Source of the DNA: an uncultured Alphaproteobacteria bacterium
GTDB lineage: Bacteria > Pseudomonadota > Alphaproteobacteria > Caulobacterales > Caulobacteraceae
Reading direction: 5' to 3'
DNA: 64,000 nucleotides
Assembly: GCA_903909375.1 (NCBI GenBank)
Contig: CAIVVM010000047.1
Location: 1 to 64,000, forward strand
Each line of letters opens with the position of its first letter. Position 1 is the first letter of the stretch. Below are positions 16,518-25,825 of this stretch, piece by piece. The position numbers and the translations under genes are program-made. A model generated the notes under the pieces. The model was not told the origin of the DNA, did not search any database, and saw nothing but the letters and a program-made list of their open reading frames with translations.

Positions 16518-19500
16518 CTAGCCGCCGGCGACCGCAATGGCATTGTCGTCAGAGTCCCGGTCGATCTGTTTGTTGTAGGGGTCTACGCCAGCGTAGGTCG
16601 GCTTCCTGTCGACCGTAAACCGGATGGTTTGGACGCCCGTTCGAAGGCCGACCTTCTGGAAGGCCAGCACGTTCTTCGATGAAAAGCCCGCCTTCCCTGG
16701 TTCTGCCGTAAAGACCCCGATATCGAAAACCTCGCTGTCCGGAATAGCGACCGGCGTCTCCTTGCCGCGCCCGTCGGCATAAGTCTTCTTCGCCTCAACA
16801 GTCAGAACGACGTCGTAGCGACCGTCCGCACGTTTCTTTACAACGGCCGAGCGGGTTTTCAGATCGTAGAGCGTGATCTTTTCGAAGAGGTCGGTGATCA
16901 ACTGCTGGTGCTCAGGTCCCGCCTCGGCGCGCAACGCATCGACAAGGTCCTGTGATCGCGGATAGGGCGCGCCCTTGAAGGCGTACTGGGCGATTACGCG
17001 ACGCAGGGCCGCATTGATCCTGGCCTCTCCCATGCGATCACGCAGCAGGTACATGACCAGAGAACCCTTGTTGTAGTGAATATAGCCCTGGTTTTCGACG
17101 CGGATCAGCGGCAGCTCCTCGACCAGTTCGCCGCCCCGGTTTCGCAGGTATTCATCCAGTTCCCGCTTCAGGAACTTGCGGATGCCTTCGGGCCCGAAAG
17201 TCTTTTCCATCACGATCAGCGCCGAGTACTGGGCCAGGGTCTCGGAAAGTGCGGTCCCGCCTTGCATGTCGGCGCCGACCACCTGGTGGGCCCACCATTG
17301 GTGCGCCAGCTCGTGAGCGGTGACGTAGGTGACGTAGTCGATCTTGTCAGGTTTTGTGTTGTCCGCGATGAAACCGATACCCTCGGAATAGGGCATGGTG
17401 TTGGCGAAGGCCTGGGCGAACTGGGCGTAGTCGGGGAACTCCAGGATCCGCGCCTGACGGAACTGATAGGGGCTGAAGTTGGCCTGGTAGTAATCCAGAC
17501 CGGTCTTGAGGGATTTGATCATCCGCTCGACGTTCCACGGGTGCTGGGCGTCGTAGTAGATGGCCAGTTCGACGCCCTTGTAGGTCTCGCGCTTGATGGC
17601 GTAGCGAGCTGATTGCACCGAGAAAAAGTTCAGCACCGGCGCGTCGGTGCGATAGCGAATGGTGCGCCTGCCATTGGCTGTGACGTCAGAGATTCTGTAG
17701 CCGGGGGCGACCGGCGTCTGGTCGGCGACCGTCGTTATGGTGATGTCGGCATTCACCCAATCGGCATTGTTGACGTAATTGCGCGCCTGGGCTGACCGAT
17801 CTTCCAGCTTTGGGGGGCGAAGCTCGGGTGGCAGGCCGTATTTGCGGCGCTTGGCGCGATCCCGCAGCAGACCCTCACGTTGCATGCCGACGATTGGGGC
17901 GAACTCCATGTTGTCGACAAAGGTCCCGTTGTCGACGAGGCGCGTCGTATTGCCGGAGTTCTTGAAGCCGCGCTGACCCATCAAGGTCTGGAACGAGAGG
18001 ACCGAGGTCTCGCCAGGCAGCAACGGCTTGTCGAAGGTGAAGATCCGATAGTTGTACCGTTCGAAGGTCTGCACGCGGCTCGCGCCGTTCACGTTCATCT
18101 GCAGAGCTTTAGTGTCGCGATCCAGGCGCACGTGGAGTTGGCGGATGGGAGCCTGGGTGTCATTGACCAGCTGATAGACGCCCTCAGTCTTCATCCGTGG
18201 CTCATGCGGATACAGGTCGATGGTGAGGGCGACGTCGGTGATCGAGGGCTGCGGAAGCGTTTCGTATCTGAGGAAAGCTTTCTCGTAGGCCGCCTGCCAT
18301 TTCTCCCCATCCAGCGAGGTCCGATAGGCGTTCAGGATATTGGTGTTGTAGTAGATGTTCGCGCCCAAACCGACGAAGGCGATCAGTGCAAGGCCGCCGA
18401 CCAACCCCGCAGGGCCAGCAAGCCGCCGCGGCAGGCGCGCCAGGCGTGGCGTCAGTCGGGTTTCTGCGCCGCGTCGCCAGAGCAGATGGGACAGGACCAG
18501 CAGCACTACAGCGAACGCCGACCAATAGACGCGGAACCATGCCGCAAAGATTGCATAGTCGCCCTGGCCGTTCATGTCCGACAGCGGCGAGGCGGGCGCG
18601 CCGCCGAAGATGTAGAGGTTATGCTCGAAGCCGATGCGACCCAGCGACAGGGTGGCGATCAGGTAGAGCAGCATCAGGCCCCAGCCCACAAACTTGTGGG
18701 GCGAGATCGTCTGTAGAAACACGGCCAGGATCGCAACCAGCGCCCAGTCAATGGCGTTGGGAACGATATACCAGAAGAGGTATTTTTCGGGCTGGATCGC
18801 CGTGAAGCCCATGCCCAGTTGGACTGCCGCGCCGGTCAGGGCGCTGACCAGCAGCATGCTGAACAGGACGAGGATGATGGCCAGGGCCTTGGGGACCACG
18901 AACGCCCAGTCGGGCACGGCCGTTGCATCGATGATCTCGTGCGTGCGCCGCTCGCGTTCACTCCAGACCAGCTCGCCGGCGTAGTAGACCGAGACGATCA
19001 TCACCATAAGCGTGAAGGCGCCGTTGAGCGTACCGATCACCCAGCGGGTTACGGGATAGAGGGCCGCGCCATTCTGTTCCGCGCCGAGGATCAATCCGCC
19101 CAAGCTGTTGAACAGGCCAAGCACAAGGAGCACCAGAAAGGCCGGGCTCCTGAACACCTGCGCCATGTCGAAGCGAGTGCGCTGCGTCAGTTGGGCCCAG
19201 GCCGTCGCCGGACCAAACCGCGGGCGGGCGAGAGGCTTGGGGACGAAGGCCGTCGCCATGTCAGCTTCGGTGTTCCCCCGCGCCCTGGCGCCGGTGCGCG
19301 CCTCGAAGCGGAACAGGCCATGAGCCAGCGCCAGGGCCGCGACGCCGACGGTTGTCCAGATCAACCGGTTGATCAACAGGGCGCCTTCGATGGGCGGCGT
19401 CAGGGTATTGGCGTCTGCGGCGGTGAAATAGCGGGTCGCCAGACTCCAGGCCGCCAGACCCAGCGGCTCAATCAGGGCTCCCAGCTCGCGCCGCTCTGGA

Positions 19501-20090
19501 TCGCTCATGGCGACGTTGATGAGCAGATACGCAATTAGAAACCCGGCGACGCCAAGATAGGTCGCCATCATGGAGCGGGTGATCGTCGCCAGGGTGAAAA
19601 ATAGCGCCGATGTCATGAACAGGCTGGGCAAGGCCAGCCAGAGATAGGCGAAGGCATAGGCGCCCAGGCGGTTCGGACCCACGGTTTCCGGGTCCATCCA
19701 CGGCGCAAATGAGCCCGCGAGTATCCCCAGCGGCACGACCAGGAAGGCCAGGGCTACAGCCGCGAACGCGCCGGAGAACCGACCGAACAGATAGTCGAAC
19801 TTGTGGATCCGGGTGGACCGGATGATAGGGCCGAACCCGGTTTCCTCGTCACGCACGATGACGTTGGCGACGAAGGCGGTGGATACGAACATGAAGAACA
19901 GCGACATGATCAGCGTGGTCTGACCGATGGCGCTGGGCGAGTTCTTCAGGATGTTGCCGCCGGACCCGATCTGGATCTGATCGATGGTGACCGACCCGAA
20001 CACCAGCAGGAAGAAGATCAGCGAGGCGATCCAGAAGATCGGCTGACGAAGCTGATAGCGCAGCTCGAAGGCTGCGATCTTGCCGAACAT
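16518..20090 (-). CDS. ABC transporter permease fused to M1-type aminopeptidase
   Basis: A 1190-residue two-part protein. Residues 1 to about 570 contain two sets of membrane helices with ABC-2-type permease features (FELRYQLRQPIFWIASLIFFLL, then a second set from about 300). The C-terminal half is extracytoplasmic and carries the M1 metallopeptidase site HELAHQWWAHQVVGADMQGG with the third zinc ligand in LSETLAQYSAL. GGAAGGA precedes ATG 20090. The partner ATPase lies 18 nt upstream in the same operon. Such fusions are known in Proteobacteria and Bacteroidota. The transported substrate is unknown; peptide export coupled to trimming is an inference. Confidence 0.92.
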   Translation of the reverse strand: MFGKIAAFELRYQLRQPIFWIASLIFFLLVFGSVTIDQIQIGSGGNILKNSPSAIGQTTLIMSLFFMFVSTAFVANVIVRDEETGFGPIIRSTRIHKFDYLFGRFSGAFAAVALAFLVVPLGILAGSFAPWMDPETVGPNRLGAYAFAYLWLALPSLFMTSALFFTLATITRSMMATYLGVAGFLIAYLLINVAMSDPERRELGALIEPLGLAAWSLATRYFTAADANTLTPPIEGALLINRLIWTTVGVAALALAHGLFRFEARTGARARGNTEADMATAFVPKPLARPRFGPATAWAQLTQRTRFDMAQVFRSPAFLVLLVLGLFNSLGGLILGAEQNGAALYPVTRWVIGTLNGAFTLMVMIVSVYYAGELVWSERERRTHEIIDATAVPDWAFVVPKALAIILVLFSMLLVSALTGAAVQLGMGFTAIQPEKYLFWYIVPNAIDWALVAILAVFLQTISPHKFVGWGLMLLYLIATLSLGRIGFEHNLYIFGGAPASPLSDMNGQGDYAIFAAWFRVYWSAFAVVLLVLSHLLWRRGAETRLTPRLARLPRRLAGPAGLVGGLALIAFVGLGANIYYNTNILNAYRTSLDGEKWQAAYEKAFLRYETLPQPSITDVALTIDLYPHEPRMKTEGVYQLVNDTQAPIRQLHVRLDRDTKALQMNVNGASRVQTFERYNYRIFTFDKPLLPGETSVLSFQTLMGQRGFKNSGNTTRLVDNGTFVDNMEFAPIVGMQREGLLRDRAKRRKYGLPPELRPPKLEDRSAQARNYVNNADWVNADITITTVADQTPVAPGYRISDVTANGRRTIRYRTDAPVLNFFSVQSARYAIKRETYKGVELAIYYDAQHPWNVERMIKSLKTGLDYYQANFSPYQFRQARILEFPDYAQFAQAFANTMPYSEGIGFIADNTKPDKIDYVTYVTAHELAHQWWAHQVVGADMQGGTALSETLAQYSALIVMEKTFGPEGIRKFLKRELDEYLRNRGGELVEELPLIRVENQGYIHYNKGSLVMYLLRDRMGEARINAALRRVIAQYAFKGAPYPRSQDLVDALRAEAGPEHQQLITDLFEKITLYDLKTRSAVVKKRADGRYDVVLTVEAKKTYADGRGKETPVAIPDSEVFDIGVFTAEPGKAGFSSKNVLAFQKVGLRTGVQTIRFTVDRKPTYAGVDPYNKQIDRDSDDNAIAVAGG

Positions 20091-20107
20091 GACGCGTCCT
20101 TCCGGCT

Positions 20108-20986
20108 TCAGGCGGCGCGCCGCGAGGCGGAAAGGGTGGAAAAGTAGACATCCTCCAGCCCGCCCTGCACGGGCTCAAATTCTGCGTCGGGGCAGGTGTC
20201 GGCCAGGACATGGATGATCAATCGACCGGCCGCCAGACGGCTGGCGATGACATCATGGCGTGCGCGCTGGGCGTCCAGTTCCGCGCGGTCGATGATCTTG
20301 CGCCAGACCCGTCCGCTCAGGCGCTCGACAAGATCGGCCGGCGCGCCTTCCACCAGAATCCGGCCTGCAGCCAGGACCGCCATGCTCGGACAAAGATCGG
20401 AGACATCCTCGACGATGTGGGTCGAGAGAATCACCACCACGTTCTCGCCGATCTCGGCCAGGAGGTTGAGGAAGCGGTTGCGTTCCTCCGGATCGAGGCC
20501 GGCGGTCGGCTCATCCACGATGATCAGCGAGGGGCGCCCGATCAGGGCCTGGGCGATTCCAAAGCGCTGGCGCATGCCGCCAGAGAAACCGGCCACCGCT
20601 TTCTTGCGGACATCCCAGAGGTTCACCTGGTGCAAAAGCGTCTCGACGGTGTCCTTGCGTTCGCCGCGGCTGGCGATACCCTTGAGCACCGCCAGGTGAT
20701 CCAGCAGATCCAGGGCTGATACACGGGGATAGACGCCGAAATCCTGCGGCAGGTAGCCCAGGGTCCGGCGAAGCATTTCTGGCTCCGCGATTACGTCGAT
20801 ATCACCGAACCGTATGGCTCCGGAGGTGGGTGTCTGCAGAGTCGCCAGGGTGCGCATCAGGGTCGACTTGCCGGCGCCATTGGGGCCTAGCAGTCCAAAC
20901 ATGCCCTTGGGAAGCTCCAGGTCGACGCCGTCCAGCGCACGGGTTCCGTTCGGGTAGACGTGTGTCAATCCCTTGATCGAGAGCAT
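20108..20986 (-). CDS. ABC transporter ATP-binding protein
   Basis: A 292-residue ATPase that would power the permease/peptidase fusion encoded directly downstream. Walker A is GPNGAGKST near residue 38, the signature is FSGGMRQRFGIAQAL, and Walker B is LIIVDEPTAGLDPEERN, followed by STHIVEDV (H-switch). A C-terminal extension of about 85 residues is typical of ABC-2-type exporters. The ORF is open to 21019, but ATG 20986 (MLSIKGLTHVYPNG) matches the family start and has AGGTC upstream. Two inverted repeats lie just upstream (separate entries). Confidence 0.93.
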   Translation of the reverse strand: MLSIKGLTHVYPNGTRALDGVDLELPKGMFGLLGPNGAGKSTLMRTLATLQTPTSGAIRFGDIDVIAEPEMLRRTLGYLPQDFGVYPRVSALDLLDHLAVLKGIASRGERKDTVETLLHQVNLWDVRKKAVAGFSGGMRQRFGIAQALIGRPSLIIVDEPTAGLDPEERNRFLNLLAEIGENVVVILSTHIVEDVSDLCPSMAVLAAGRILVEGAPADLVERLSGRVWRKIIDRAELDAQRARHDVIASRLAAGRLIIHVLADTCPDAEFEPVQGGLEDVYFSTLSASRRAA

Positions 20987-21008
20987 AAAAATCTGACCTG
21001 CGGTGCTT

Positions 21009-21031
21009 GTTCGTCGCAAAAGCTGACGAAC
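21009..21031. promoter_or_regulatory. inverted repeat GTTCGTC-N9-GACGAAC upstream of ABC operon
   Basis: A perfect 7-bp inverted repeat with a 9-nt spacer lies 23 nt upstream of the ABC ATPase start codon. Its position suggests an operator or an mRNA leader hairpin. No named regulator matches it, and the assignment as regulatory is inference. Confidence 0.3.
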
Positions 21032-21048
21032 GTGCCGGGTGGTTTCAA

Positions 21049-21064
21049 GTTAGCAAATTGTAAC
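21049..21064. promoter_or_regulatory. palindromic AT-rich site GTTAGCAAATTGTAAC
   Basis: An imperfect palindrome (GTTA/TAAC ends, central AAATT) lies 63 nt upstream of the ABC ATPase gene, in a locally AT-rich stretch. On the minus strand it overlaps TACAAT, a plausible -10 element for the operon, although no good -35 is seen at the right distance. A dimeric repressor site is one reading. Confidence 0.25.
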
Positions 21065-21098
21065 GAACTGGCTGCGCGCCGTTTCCAGTGATCCGCCG

Positions 21099-22811
21099 TC
21101 AGATCAGGTCGAGCGGGACCTTGGCCACGTCACCGCCGCGCCAGGCTTTTCGCGCCTCGGCGGTGAAATCACGCGCGGCGCCCTTTCGGCCCTGTCCAGC
21201 TTCCGCCTCCGCGAGAATCCGCAGGGCCAGCGCGTCCTTGGGCCACTCCGCCAGGCTGGCGTGGGCGGCGCGTTCGGCTTCGGCGTAGCGACCGGCCTTG
21301 AGCTGGGCGGCGGCCAGGCTTCTGCGGACCGGGTACCACCAGGGGGGCGGATCGAAGTTCTTGGGAACCGGGAAGGCCTTTTCCTGGGCGATGGCGGTAC
21401 GGGCGAAGATCACGGCGGCCTGACTGGCCTCGCCACGCAGCATCGCGGCGCGGCCTTTCAGCACGCCAGCGGCCACCTCGGCGATCGGCAGGTTTGCGGA
21501 CTCGCCGGCCTGGTAGGCTTCGCCCCGGACCCCGGCGGCGCGACCTGGCGGCAGGATTGGCCCCTGCACTTTCGCCGCCTCGGCGCGCAGGGCCGCAATC
21601 GCCTCGGCCTCGCGTTCCACCGCAGCGGCATCGCCCTTGGCGGCAAAGGCCTCGCCGCGGGCATAGTGGAAATAGATCTTCTGCAGGCGGGTATCCGTGG
21701 GCGCGCTGGTGAGCGCCAGCGCCCGGTCCGGCGCGAAACGACCCAGCGCCACCAGACTGCGCGCCGAGGCAATGGTGTAGCGATCGGTGGTGGTCTCCGG
21801 GAAGCCGCCCCGGGCATGGTCGGCGTACTTCAGCGAAAGTGCGCGGTCGCCCGCCATCATCGCCCCGCCCAGACCGAACAGGTAGTTGTGCAGGTAGTAG
21901 CGGGTGCCCGGCGCGTTGCCGATGGTCGACAGGGCGGAGCCGGTTTCAGCGTCGACCTGCATGGCCGCTGCGTTGGCGCGGGCGACCTCCGGGTAGAGGC
22001 CGACCCGCATCAGGGTGTGGGTGCCCATATGCACCAGGTGGCCGGCGGTGGGCGCCAGACTGCCGAGGCGCTTGGCATAGGGCAGGGCCAGCGGCGCGTG
22101 GCCGGCGAACTCGGTGGCGTGGATGTAGTAGTGGATCGCCGCCGTCTCATCCGGCTTGCGGACCAGAACGGCTTCCAGGATTTCCTGGGCGCGGGCGACG
22201 CCGGAATAGTCGTCCTGGCGGGCTGGAATGATCAGGGCGTGCGCCGTCATGGTGGCGATGGCGTCGTCGTCGGGATAGCGCCGTGCGATGGCGTCCATCG
22301 CCTTGCCGAAGGCCTGCTCGCGGCCCTCCGGCGGGGCCGCGGGCTGGTAGCGAAGCTGCAGGGCGGCGACCAGGGCGGCCGTGCGTTCATCTCCCGGCTT
22401 AACGACCCTGGCGGCACGGTCGGCGACGGCCAGGGCGGCGGCGGTCTGCGCCGGCGTGACGGCGTAGTTGAGCGTCGAGCCCAAAGACAGCGCCTCGGCC
22501 CAGACGCAGAGCGCGCAGCCCGGGTCCAGTTCGGCGGCCTTGGCCAGCGCCTGCTTGGTCTCGGCGTGCAGAAAGCCGTGATAGGTGTTGATGCCGTAGC
22601 TGAACCAGGCCTGGGCCTCGGGGTTGGTGGTATCGGCCTTGAATTCACTGGTGCCGACGCCATCACGAATTCTGCCATTGGCCGCCACGGCGGCCTCGAT
22701 GGCGCTCTCGGCGCCGCAGATCGCGTTGATGCCGATGTCGACTGGATTGGCGCCGAGACCCGTAGGGGAGGCCAGAACCATGGCGGCGCCCAGCGCCAGT
22801 GCGAATTTCAT
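21099..22811 (-). CDS. exported tetratricopeptide-like protein, unknown function
   Basis: A 570-residue exported protein with a signal peptide (MKFALALGAAMVLASPTGLGA). It is almost wholly alpha-helical and Ala-rich, with TPR-like stretches such as AWFSYGINTYHGFLHAETKQALAKAAELDPGC near residue 60 and YAEAERAAHASLAEWPKDALALRIL near the C-terminus. A CALC pair at about 95-98 could form a disulfide. Start ATG 22811 is set by GGAGGGG about 7 nt upstream. Similar large TPR proteins occur in many Proteobacteria without known roles. The neighbouring ABC/M1 operon is on the same strand but 112 nt away. Confidence 0.8.
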   Translation of the reverse strand: MKFALALGAAMVLASPTGLGANPVDIGINAICGAESAIEAAVAANGRIRDGVGTSEFKADTTNPEAQAWFSYGINTYHGFLHAETKQALAKAAELDPGCALCVWAEALSLGSTLNYAVTPAQTAAALAVADRAARVVKPGDERTAALVAALQLRYQPAAPPEGREQAFGKAMDAIARRYPDDDAIATMTAHALIIPARQDDYSGVARAQEILEAVLVRKPDETAAIHYYIHATEFAGHAPLALPYAKRLGSLAPTAGHLVHMGTHTLMRVGLYPEVARANAAAMQVDAETGSALSTIGNAPGTRYYLHNYLFGLGGAMMAGDRALSLKYADHARGGFPETTTDRYTIASARSLVALGRFAPDRALALTSAPTDTRLQKIYFHYARGEAFAAKGDAAAVEREAEAIAALRAEAAKVQGPILPPGRAAGVRGEAYQAGESANLPIAEVAAGVLKGRAAMLRGEASQAAVIFARTAIAQEKAFPVPKNFDPPPWWYPVRRSLAAAQLKAGRYAEAERAAHASLAEWPKDALALRILAEAEAGQGRKGAARDFTAEARKAWRGGDVAKVPLDLI

Positions 22812-22868
22812 GGTTGTCCCCTCCGGTCCCGGAGACAACATCGCGCGGTCAGCGCCGCGCTGCAACCG

Positions 22869-23687
22869 TCAGGCGCTTAGGATCGGCGGTTTGAACTGGC
22901 CGGTGGGCGACAGGGTGAACACTTCGATCCCGGTCTCGGTGACGCCGCACGAGTGCTCGCACTGGGCTGACAGTGATTTGTCGCGGGTGACCGCCGTCCA
23001 GCCGTCGGCCAGCAGCTTCACCGGGTGCTTGCCCAGGTTCACCATCGGCTCGATGGTGAAGAACATGCCAGGTTGCAGCAGCTCGCCCGTGCCCTTCTGG
23101 CCGAAGTGCAGGATATTTGGCGCGTCGTGGAAGACGCGGCCCAGGCCGTGACCGCAGAAGTCGCGCACGACGGAGCAGCGCATGCTCTCCACATAGGTCT
23201 GGATGGCATGGCCAATGTCGCCGGTGCGCGCGCCGGGCTTCACCGCGTCCAGCCCGCGTTGCAGGGCCTCATAGGTGACGTCGACCAGACGTTTGGCGCG
23301 CGGCGCTACGGGGCCAACGCCATACATCCGCGACGTGTCGCCGTGCCAGCCATCGACGATGACGGTGACATCGATGTTGACGATATCGCCCTCGCGCAGC
23401 ACCCGCTCGCCGGGAATGCCGTGGCAAACGATATGGTTTGGGCTGATGCAGACCGTCTTGGTGTAGCCACGATAACCCAGGCAGGCCGGGATCGCGCCGT
23501 GATCCAGGATGAACTCGCGGGCCAGATCGTCCAGCTTTTCGGTGACAACGCCCGGAACCACGTAAGGCGCCAGCATGTCCAGGCACTCGGCGCCCAGGCG
23601 GCCGGCCTTGCGCATGCCTTCGAACCCGGCGGCGTCATGCAGTTTGATCTGGCCGGTCCGGTATTCGCCGTCGAGGGTGTCGGTCAT
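22869..23687 (-). CDS. map: type I methionine aminopeptidase
   Basis: A 272-residue cytoplasmic enzyme that removes the initiator Met from new proteins. Metal ligands and landmarks are seen in order: HGIPGERVLREGDIVNIDVTVIVDGWHGDTSRM (both Asp ligands), FCGHGLGRVFHDAP (His) and MFFTIEPMVNLG (Glu), with the last Glu in the tail near CGVTETGIEVFTL. Length fits the family. TGGAGC precedes ATG 23687. It lies about 40 nt downstream of sfsA on the same strand, an arrangement seen in several alphaproteobacteria, so the two may be co-transcribed. Confidence 0.96.
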   Translation of the reverse strand: MTDTLDGEYRTGQIKLHDAAGFEGMRKAGRLGAECLDMLAPYVVPGVVTEKLDDLAREFILDHGAIPACLGYRGYTKTVCISPNHIVCHGIPGERVLREGDIVNIDVTVIVDGWHGDTSRMYGVGPVAPRAKRLVDVTYEALQRGLDAVKPGARTGDIGHAIQTYVESMRCSVVRDFCGHGLGRVFHDAPNILHFGQKGTGELLQPGMFFTIEPMVNLGKHPVKLLADGWTAVTRDKSLSAQCEHSCGVTETGIEVFTLSPTGQFKPPILSA

Positions 23688-23729
23688 GGGGTGCTCCAGG
23701 GCCCTATGTCGCTCTTTTGACGCGGAAAT

Positions 23730-24455
23730 TCAACTGCGAGCCAGCTGGAGTCGATCCCCGACCCAGGGTACCGGGCTTGCGATCGACACCTTTTGAGTCG
23801 TGATTTCGCAGGCATAGGCCAACACCTCCACGCCTGCCGCCGCCGCGTCGGTGAGCCCGCGTGCATAGGCCGGATCCAGTTCGTGGCATGCGGCGAAGGC
23901 GTTGCAGTCGGTGCGCTGGATCACAAACAGCATCACGGCCCGCTCACCGGCCTCGACCATGGCGGTGAGTTCTTTCAGGTGTTTCAGCGAGCGCGCCGCC
24001 ACGCAGTCCGGGAACTCTGCGAGGGTTCCGGTGCGACGCAGATGGCAGTTCTTGACCTCCAGCCAGCAGGGCGCCCGGTCCGGCCCCTCCAGCAGGAAGT
24101 CCACCCGGGAGTTGGCCCCATAGCGCACCTCGCGCCGGTGGGAGGCGTAGCCGGTCAGTTCCGGGATCGCGTCCGCCGCCAGCGCCTCGGCGACAATGCG
24201 GTTGGGATGCATGGTGTTGATACCCACTAGTCCGCCGTCGGCCTCGACCAACTCCAGGGTGTGGGCGAGTTTGCGCTTGGGGTCGTCGGACCGCGACACC
24301 CAGGCCGGCAACCCCGGCGTGTTCAGGCCCAGCATGGCGCCGGGGTTGGGGCAGTGGGCGGTGATCTCGCGGCCATCGTCCAGCACGACATCGGCGAAGA
24401 AGCGCTTGTAGCGGCTGACGAGCACGCCGCGCTTCAATGGGGACGGAAAGTCCAT
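23730..24455 (-). CDS. sfsA: DNA/RNA nuclease-like sugar fermentation stimulation protein SfsA
   Basis: A 241-residue SfsA protein. The N-terminal OB-like part holds [20 protein letters not shown] and [14 protein letters not shown]. The nuclease-like core holds [11 protein letters not shown] and [10 protein letters not shown], the latter with an E-x-K active-site pattern of PD-(D/E)xK enzymes. The E. coli namesake affects maltose gene expression; nucleic-acid binding is known but its biological role is unclear. The ORF is open 24 codons further, but ATG 24455 ([10 protein letters not shown]) fits the family. Confidence 0.93.
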   Translation of the reverse strand: MDFPSPLKRGVLVSRYKRFFADVVLDDGREITAHCPNPGAMLGLNTPGLPAWVSRSDDPKRKLAHTLELVEADGGLVGINTMHPNRIVAEALAADAIPELTGYASHRREVRYGANSRVDFLLEGPDRAPCWLEVKNCHLRRTGTLAEFPDCVAARSLKHLKELTAMVEAGERAVMLFVIQRTDCNAFAACHELDPAYARGLTDAAAAGVEVLAYACEITTQKVSIASPVPWVGDRLQLARS

Positions 24456-24516
24456 CGGGGTCAGCGCTCCGGCGCACAAGCTTCGCCCGAGGCTGTAGCG
24501 CCCGGCTGCAAAGTCA

Positions 24517-24554
24517 AAAACCCCCAATCCGGTTGTGCCCGGATCAGGGGTTTT
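24517..24554 (-). terminator. Rho-independent terminator of the lipoprotein gene
   Basis: AAAACCCCCAATCCGG-ttgtg-CCCGGATCAGGGGTTTT folds into a long stem with one small irregularity, and on the minus strand it ends in TTTTT. It lies about 60 nt past the stop of the Thr-rich lipoprotein gene and before sfsA. The A/T symmetry would let it work in both directions. Confidence 0.8.
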
Positions 24555-24611
24555 CAGCTTCGGTCGATTGCGAAAGGGGGGGGGGACGTCTCGCGATCGG
24601 GCTCTCCGAAC

Positions 24612-24866
24612 CTATTTCTTCTCGGTCGTCGTGGTCGTGCTCGACGTCGAGCCTGGGTCGCCTGTCATGGCGTCAGGGGCCGTGGTGGTCGTGGATTCCG
24701 TCGTCGACGTGCTGGGTTCTGCGGGCGGCGTCGTGAGGGTGACATCCGGCGGCGTGACCGTGACTTCGGTCGGCGCGGCGGCCGGCGTGGGCGCTTCTGT
24801 CTTTTGCGTGCAGGCCGACAGACTGGCGGCGACAACGGCGGCGGCGATGATGGCGCTGTGTTTCAT
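24612..24866 (-). CDS. small Thr/Pro-rich lipoprotein
   Basis: An 84-residue lipoprotein. The signal peptide ends in a lipobox (AASLSAC, Cys at about residue 19). The mature part is low-complexity Thr, Ser, Pro and Ala, with runs of four and five Thr near the C-terminus (STSSTTTTTEKK). No domain is recognised. ATG 24866 (MKHSAIIAAAVV) is preferred over the longer ORF because it begins the signal peptide and CGGGG lies upstream. The sequence looks like an unfolded spacer anchored in the membrane. A strong terminator follows it. Confidence 0.72.
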   Translation of the reverse strand: MKHSAIIAAAVVAASLSACTQKTEAPTPAAAPTEVTVTPPDVTLTTPPAEPSTSTTESTTTTAPDAMTGDPGSTSSTTTTTEKK

Positions 24867-24982
24867 GTGTGTACCCCGGAGGCTGATCCTCAGAGGCCTG
24901 AACCCGGCAGACTGAATTTGGTTCCAGCTGTTGGATCGCCGCTGACCCACCGCTACAAGCACCCATCATTTGAGGATCCGGA

Positions 24983-25750
24983 ATGAGCGAAACCGCTGAT
25001 GACCGCGTCACCGCCGCTGTGCTGGTGATCGGTGACGAAATCCTGTCAGGGCGAACCCAGGATACCAATACGCGTGACATCGCCCGCTATCTCGGCGTCA
25101 TCGGAGTGGACCTGGCAGAGACCCGCACCGTGCCGGATGTCATGCAGGAGATCGTCGATGCGCTGAACGCGCTGCGGGCGCGGTACGACTATGTGATCAC
25201 CACCGGTGGGATCGGCCCGACGCATGACGACATCACCGCTGACGCTGTGGCGCTGGCGTTCGGGGTGGAGCTTTACGAGCATCCGGATGTTCTCGCGATG
25301 ATGGCAGCGCGATGGGGCGGTGAAGTGAATGGCGCGCGACGCCGGATGGCGCGAATTCCAGTAGGCGGAGATCTGGTCAAGAACCCGGTGCAGGGGCCGC
25401 CCGGCTTTACGATCGGCAATGTCTTCACCCTGGCCGGCGTGCCCCAGATCATGCGCGGCATGCTGGAGGATGTGGGTCCCCGGATGCGGGGCGGGCGGCC
25501 GACAGTGTCGCGTACCGTTCGGGTTGAAGGTTCGGGGGAGGGCGTGATCGCCGCCCCCCTGGAAGCCGTCGCCAAGGCGCACCCTGACATGTCGCTTGGC
25601 AGCTATCCTTTCTATGGCGCCGACGGCTACGGCTCGAACCTGGTGCTGCGCAGTCGGGACGCCGATCAGTTGGGTGAGGTCGTCGTCGAGCTCATTGCCG
25701 CGCTGAAGGGCGCTGGTATCGAGAATGTCGTCGAGGTTATCGCCGCCTGA
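24983..25750 (+). CDS. CinA-like molybdopterin-binding (MoaB/MogA fold) protein
   Basis: A 255-residue protein with the MoCF-like domain of the CinA N-terminus: VLVIGDEILSGRTQDTN, TTGGIGPTHDDIT and GNVFTLAGVPQIM. Full-length CinA also has a C-terminal nicotinamide-nucleotide amidase domain, which is absent, so this is the short form common in alphaproteobacteria. The short form may act as an ADP-ribose or NMN-related pyrophosphatase, but that is not certain. GAGGA lies 7 nt before ATG 24983. It is divergent from the lipoprotein gene and followed by an SDR gene 75 nt away. Confidence 0.88.
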   Translation: MSETADDRVTAAVLVIGDEILSGRTQDTNTRDIARYLGVIGVDLAETRTVPDVMQEIVDALNALRARYDYVITTGGIGPTHDDITADAVALAFGVELYEHPDVLAMMAARWGGEVNGARRRMARIPVGGDLVKNPVQGPPGFTIGNVFTLAGVPQIMRGMLEDVGPRMRGGRPTVSRTVRVEGSGEGVIAAPLEAVAKAHPDMSLGSYPFYGADGYGSNLVLRSRDADQLGEVVVELIAALKGAGIENVVEVIAA

Positions 25751-25825
25751 GCCACGCCAGAGGCGCTTGACCGACGTAGGGGCGCCCGCAACAAGTCGTT
25801 CCCAAACAAGGGGAGGCTTTCCAAG

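Noticed and set aside
21261-22880. 539-residue plus-strand ORF
   Set aside because: It is antisense to the TPR protein gene, which has a signal peptide and ribosome site; shadow.
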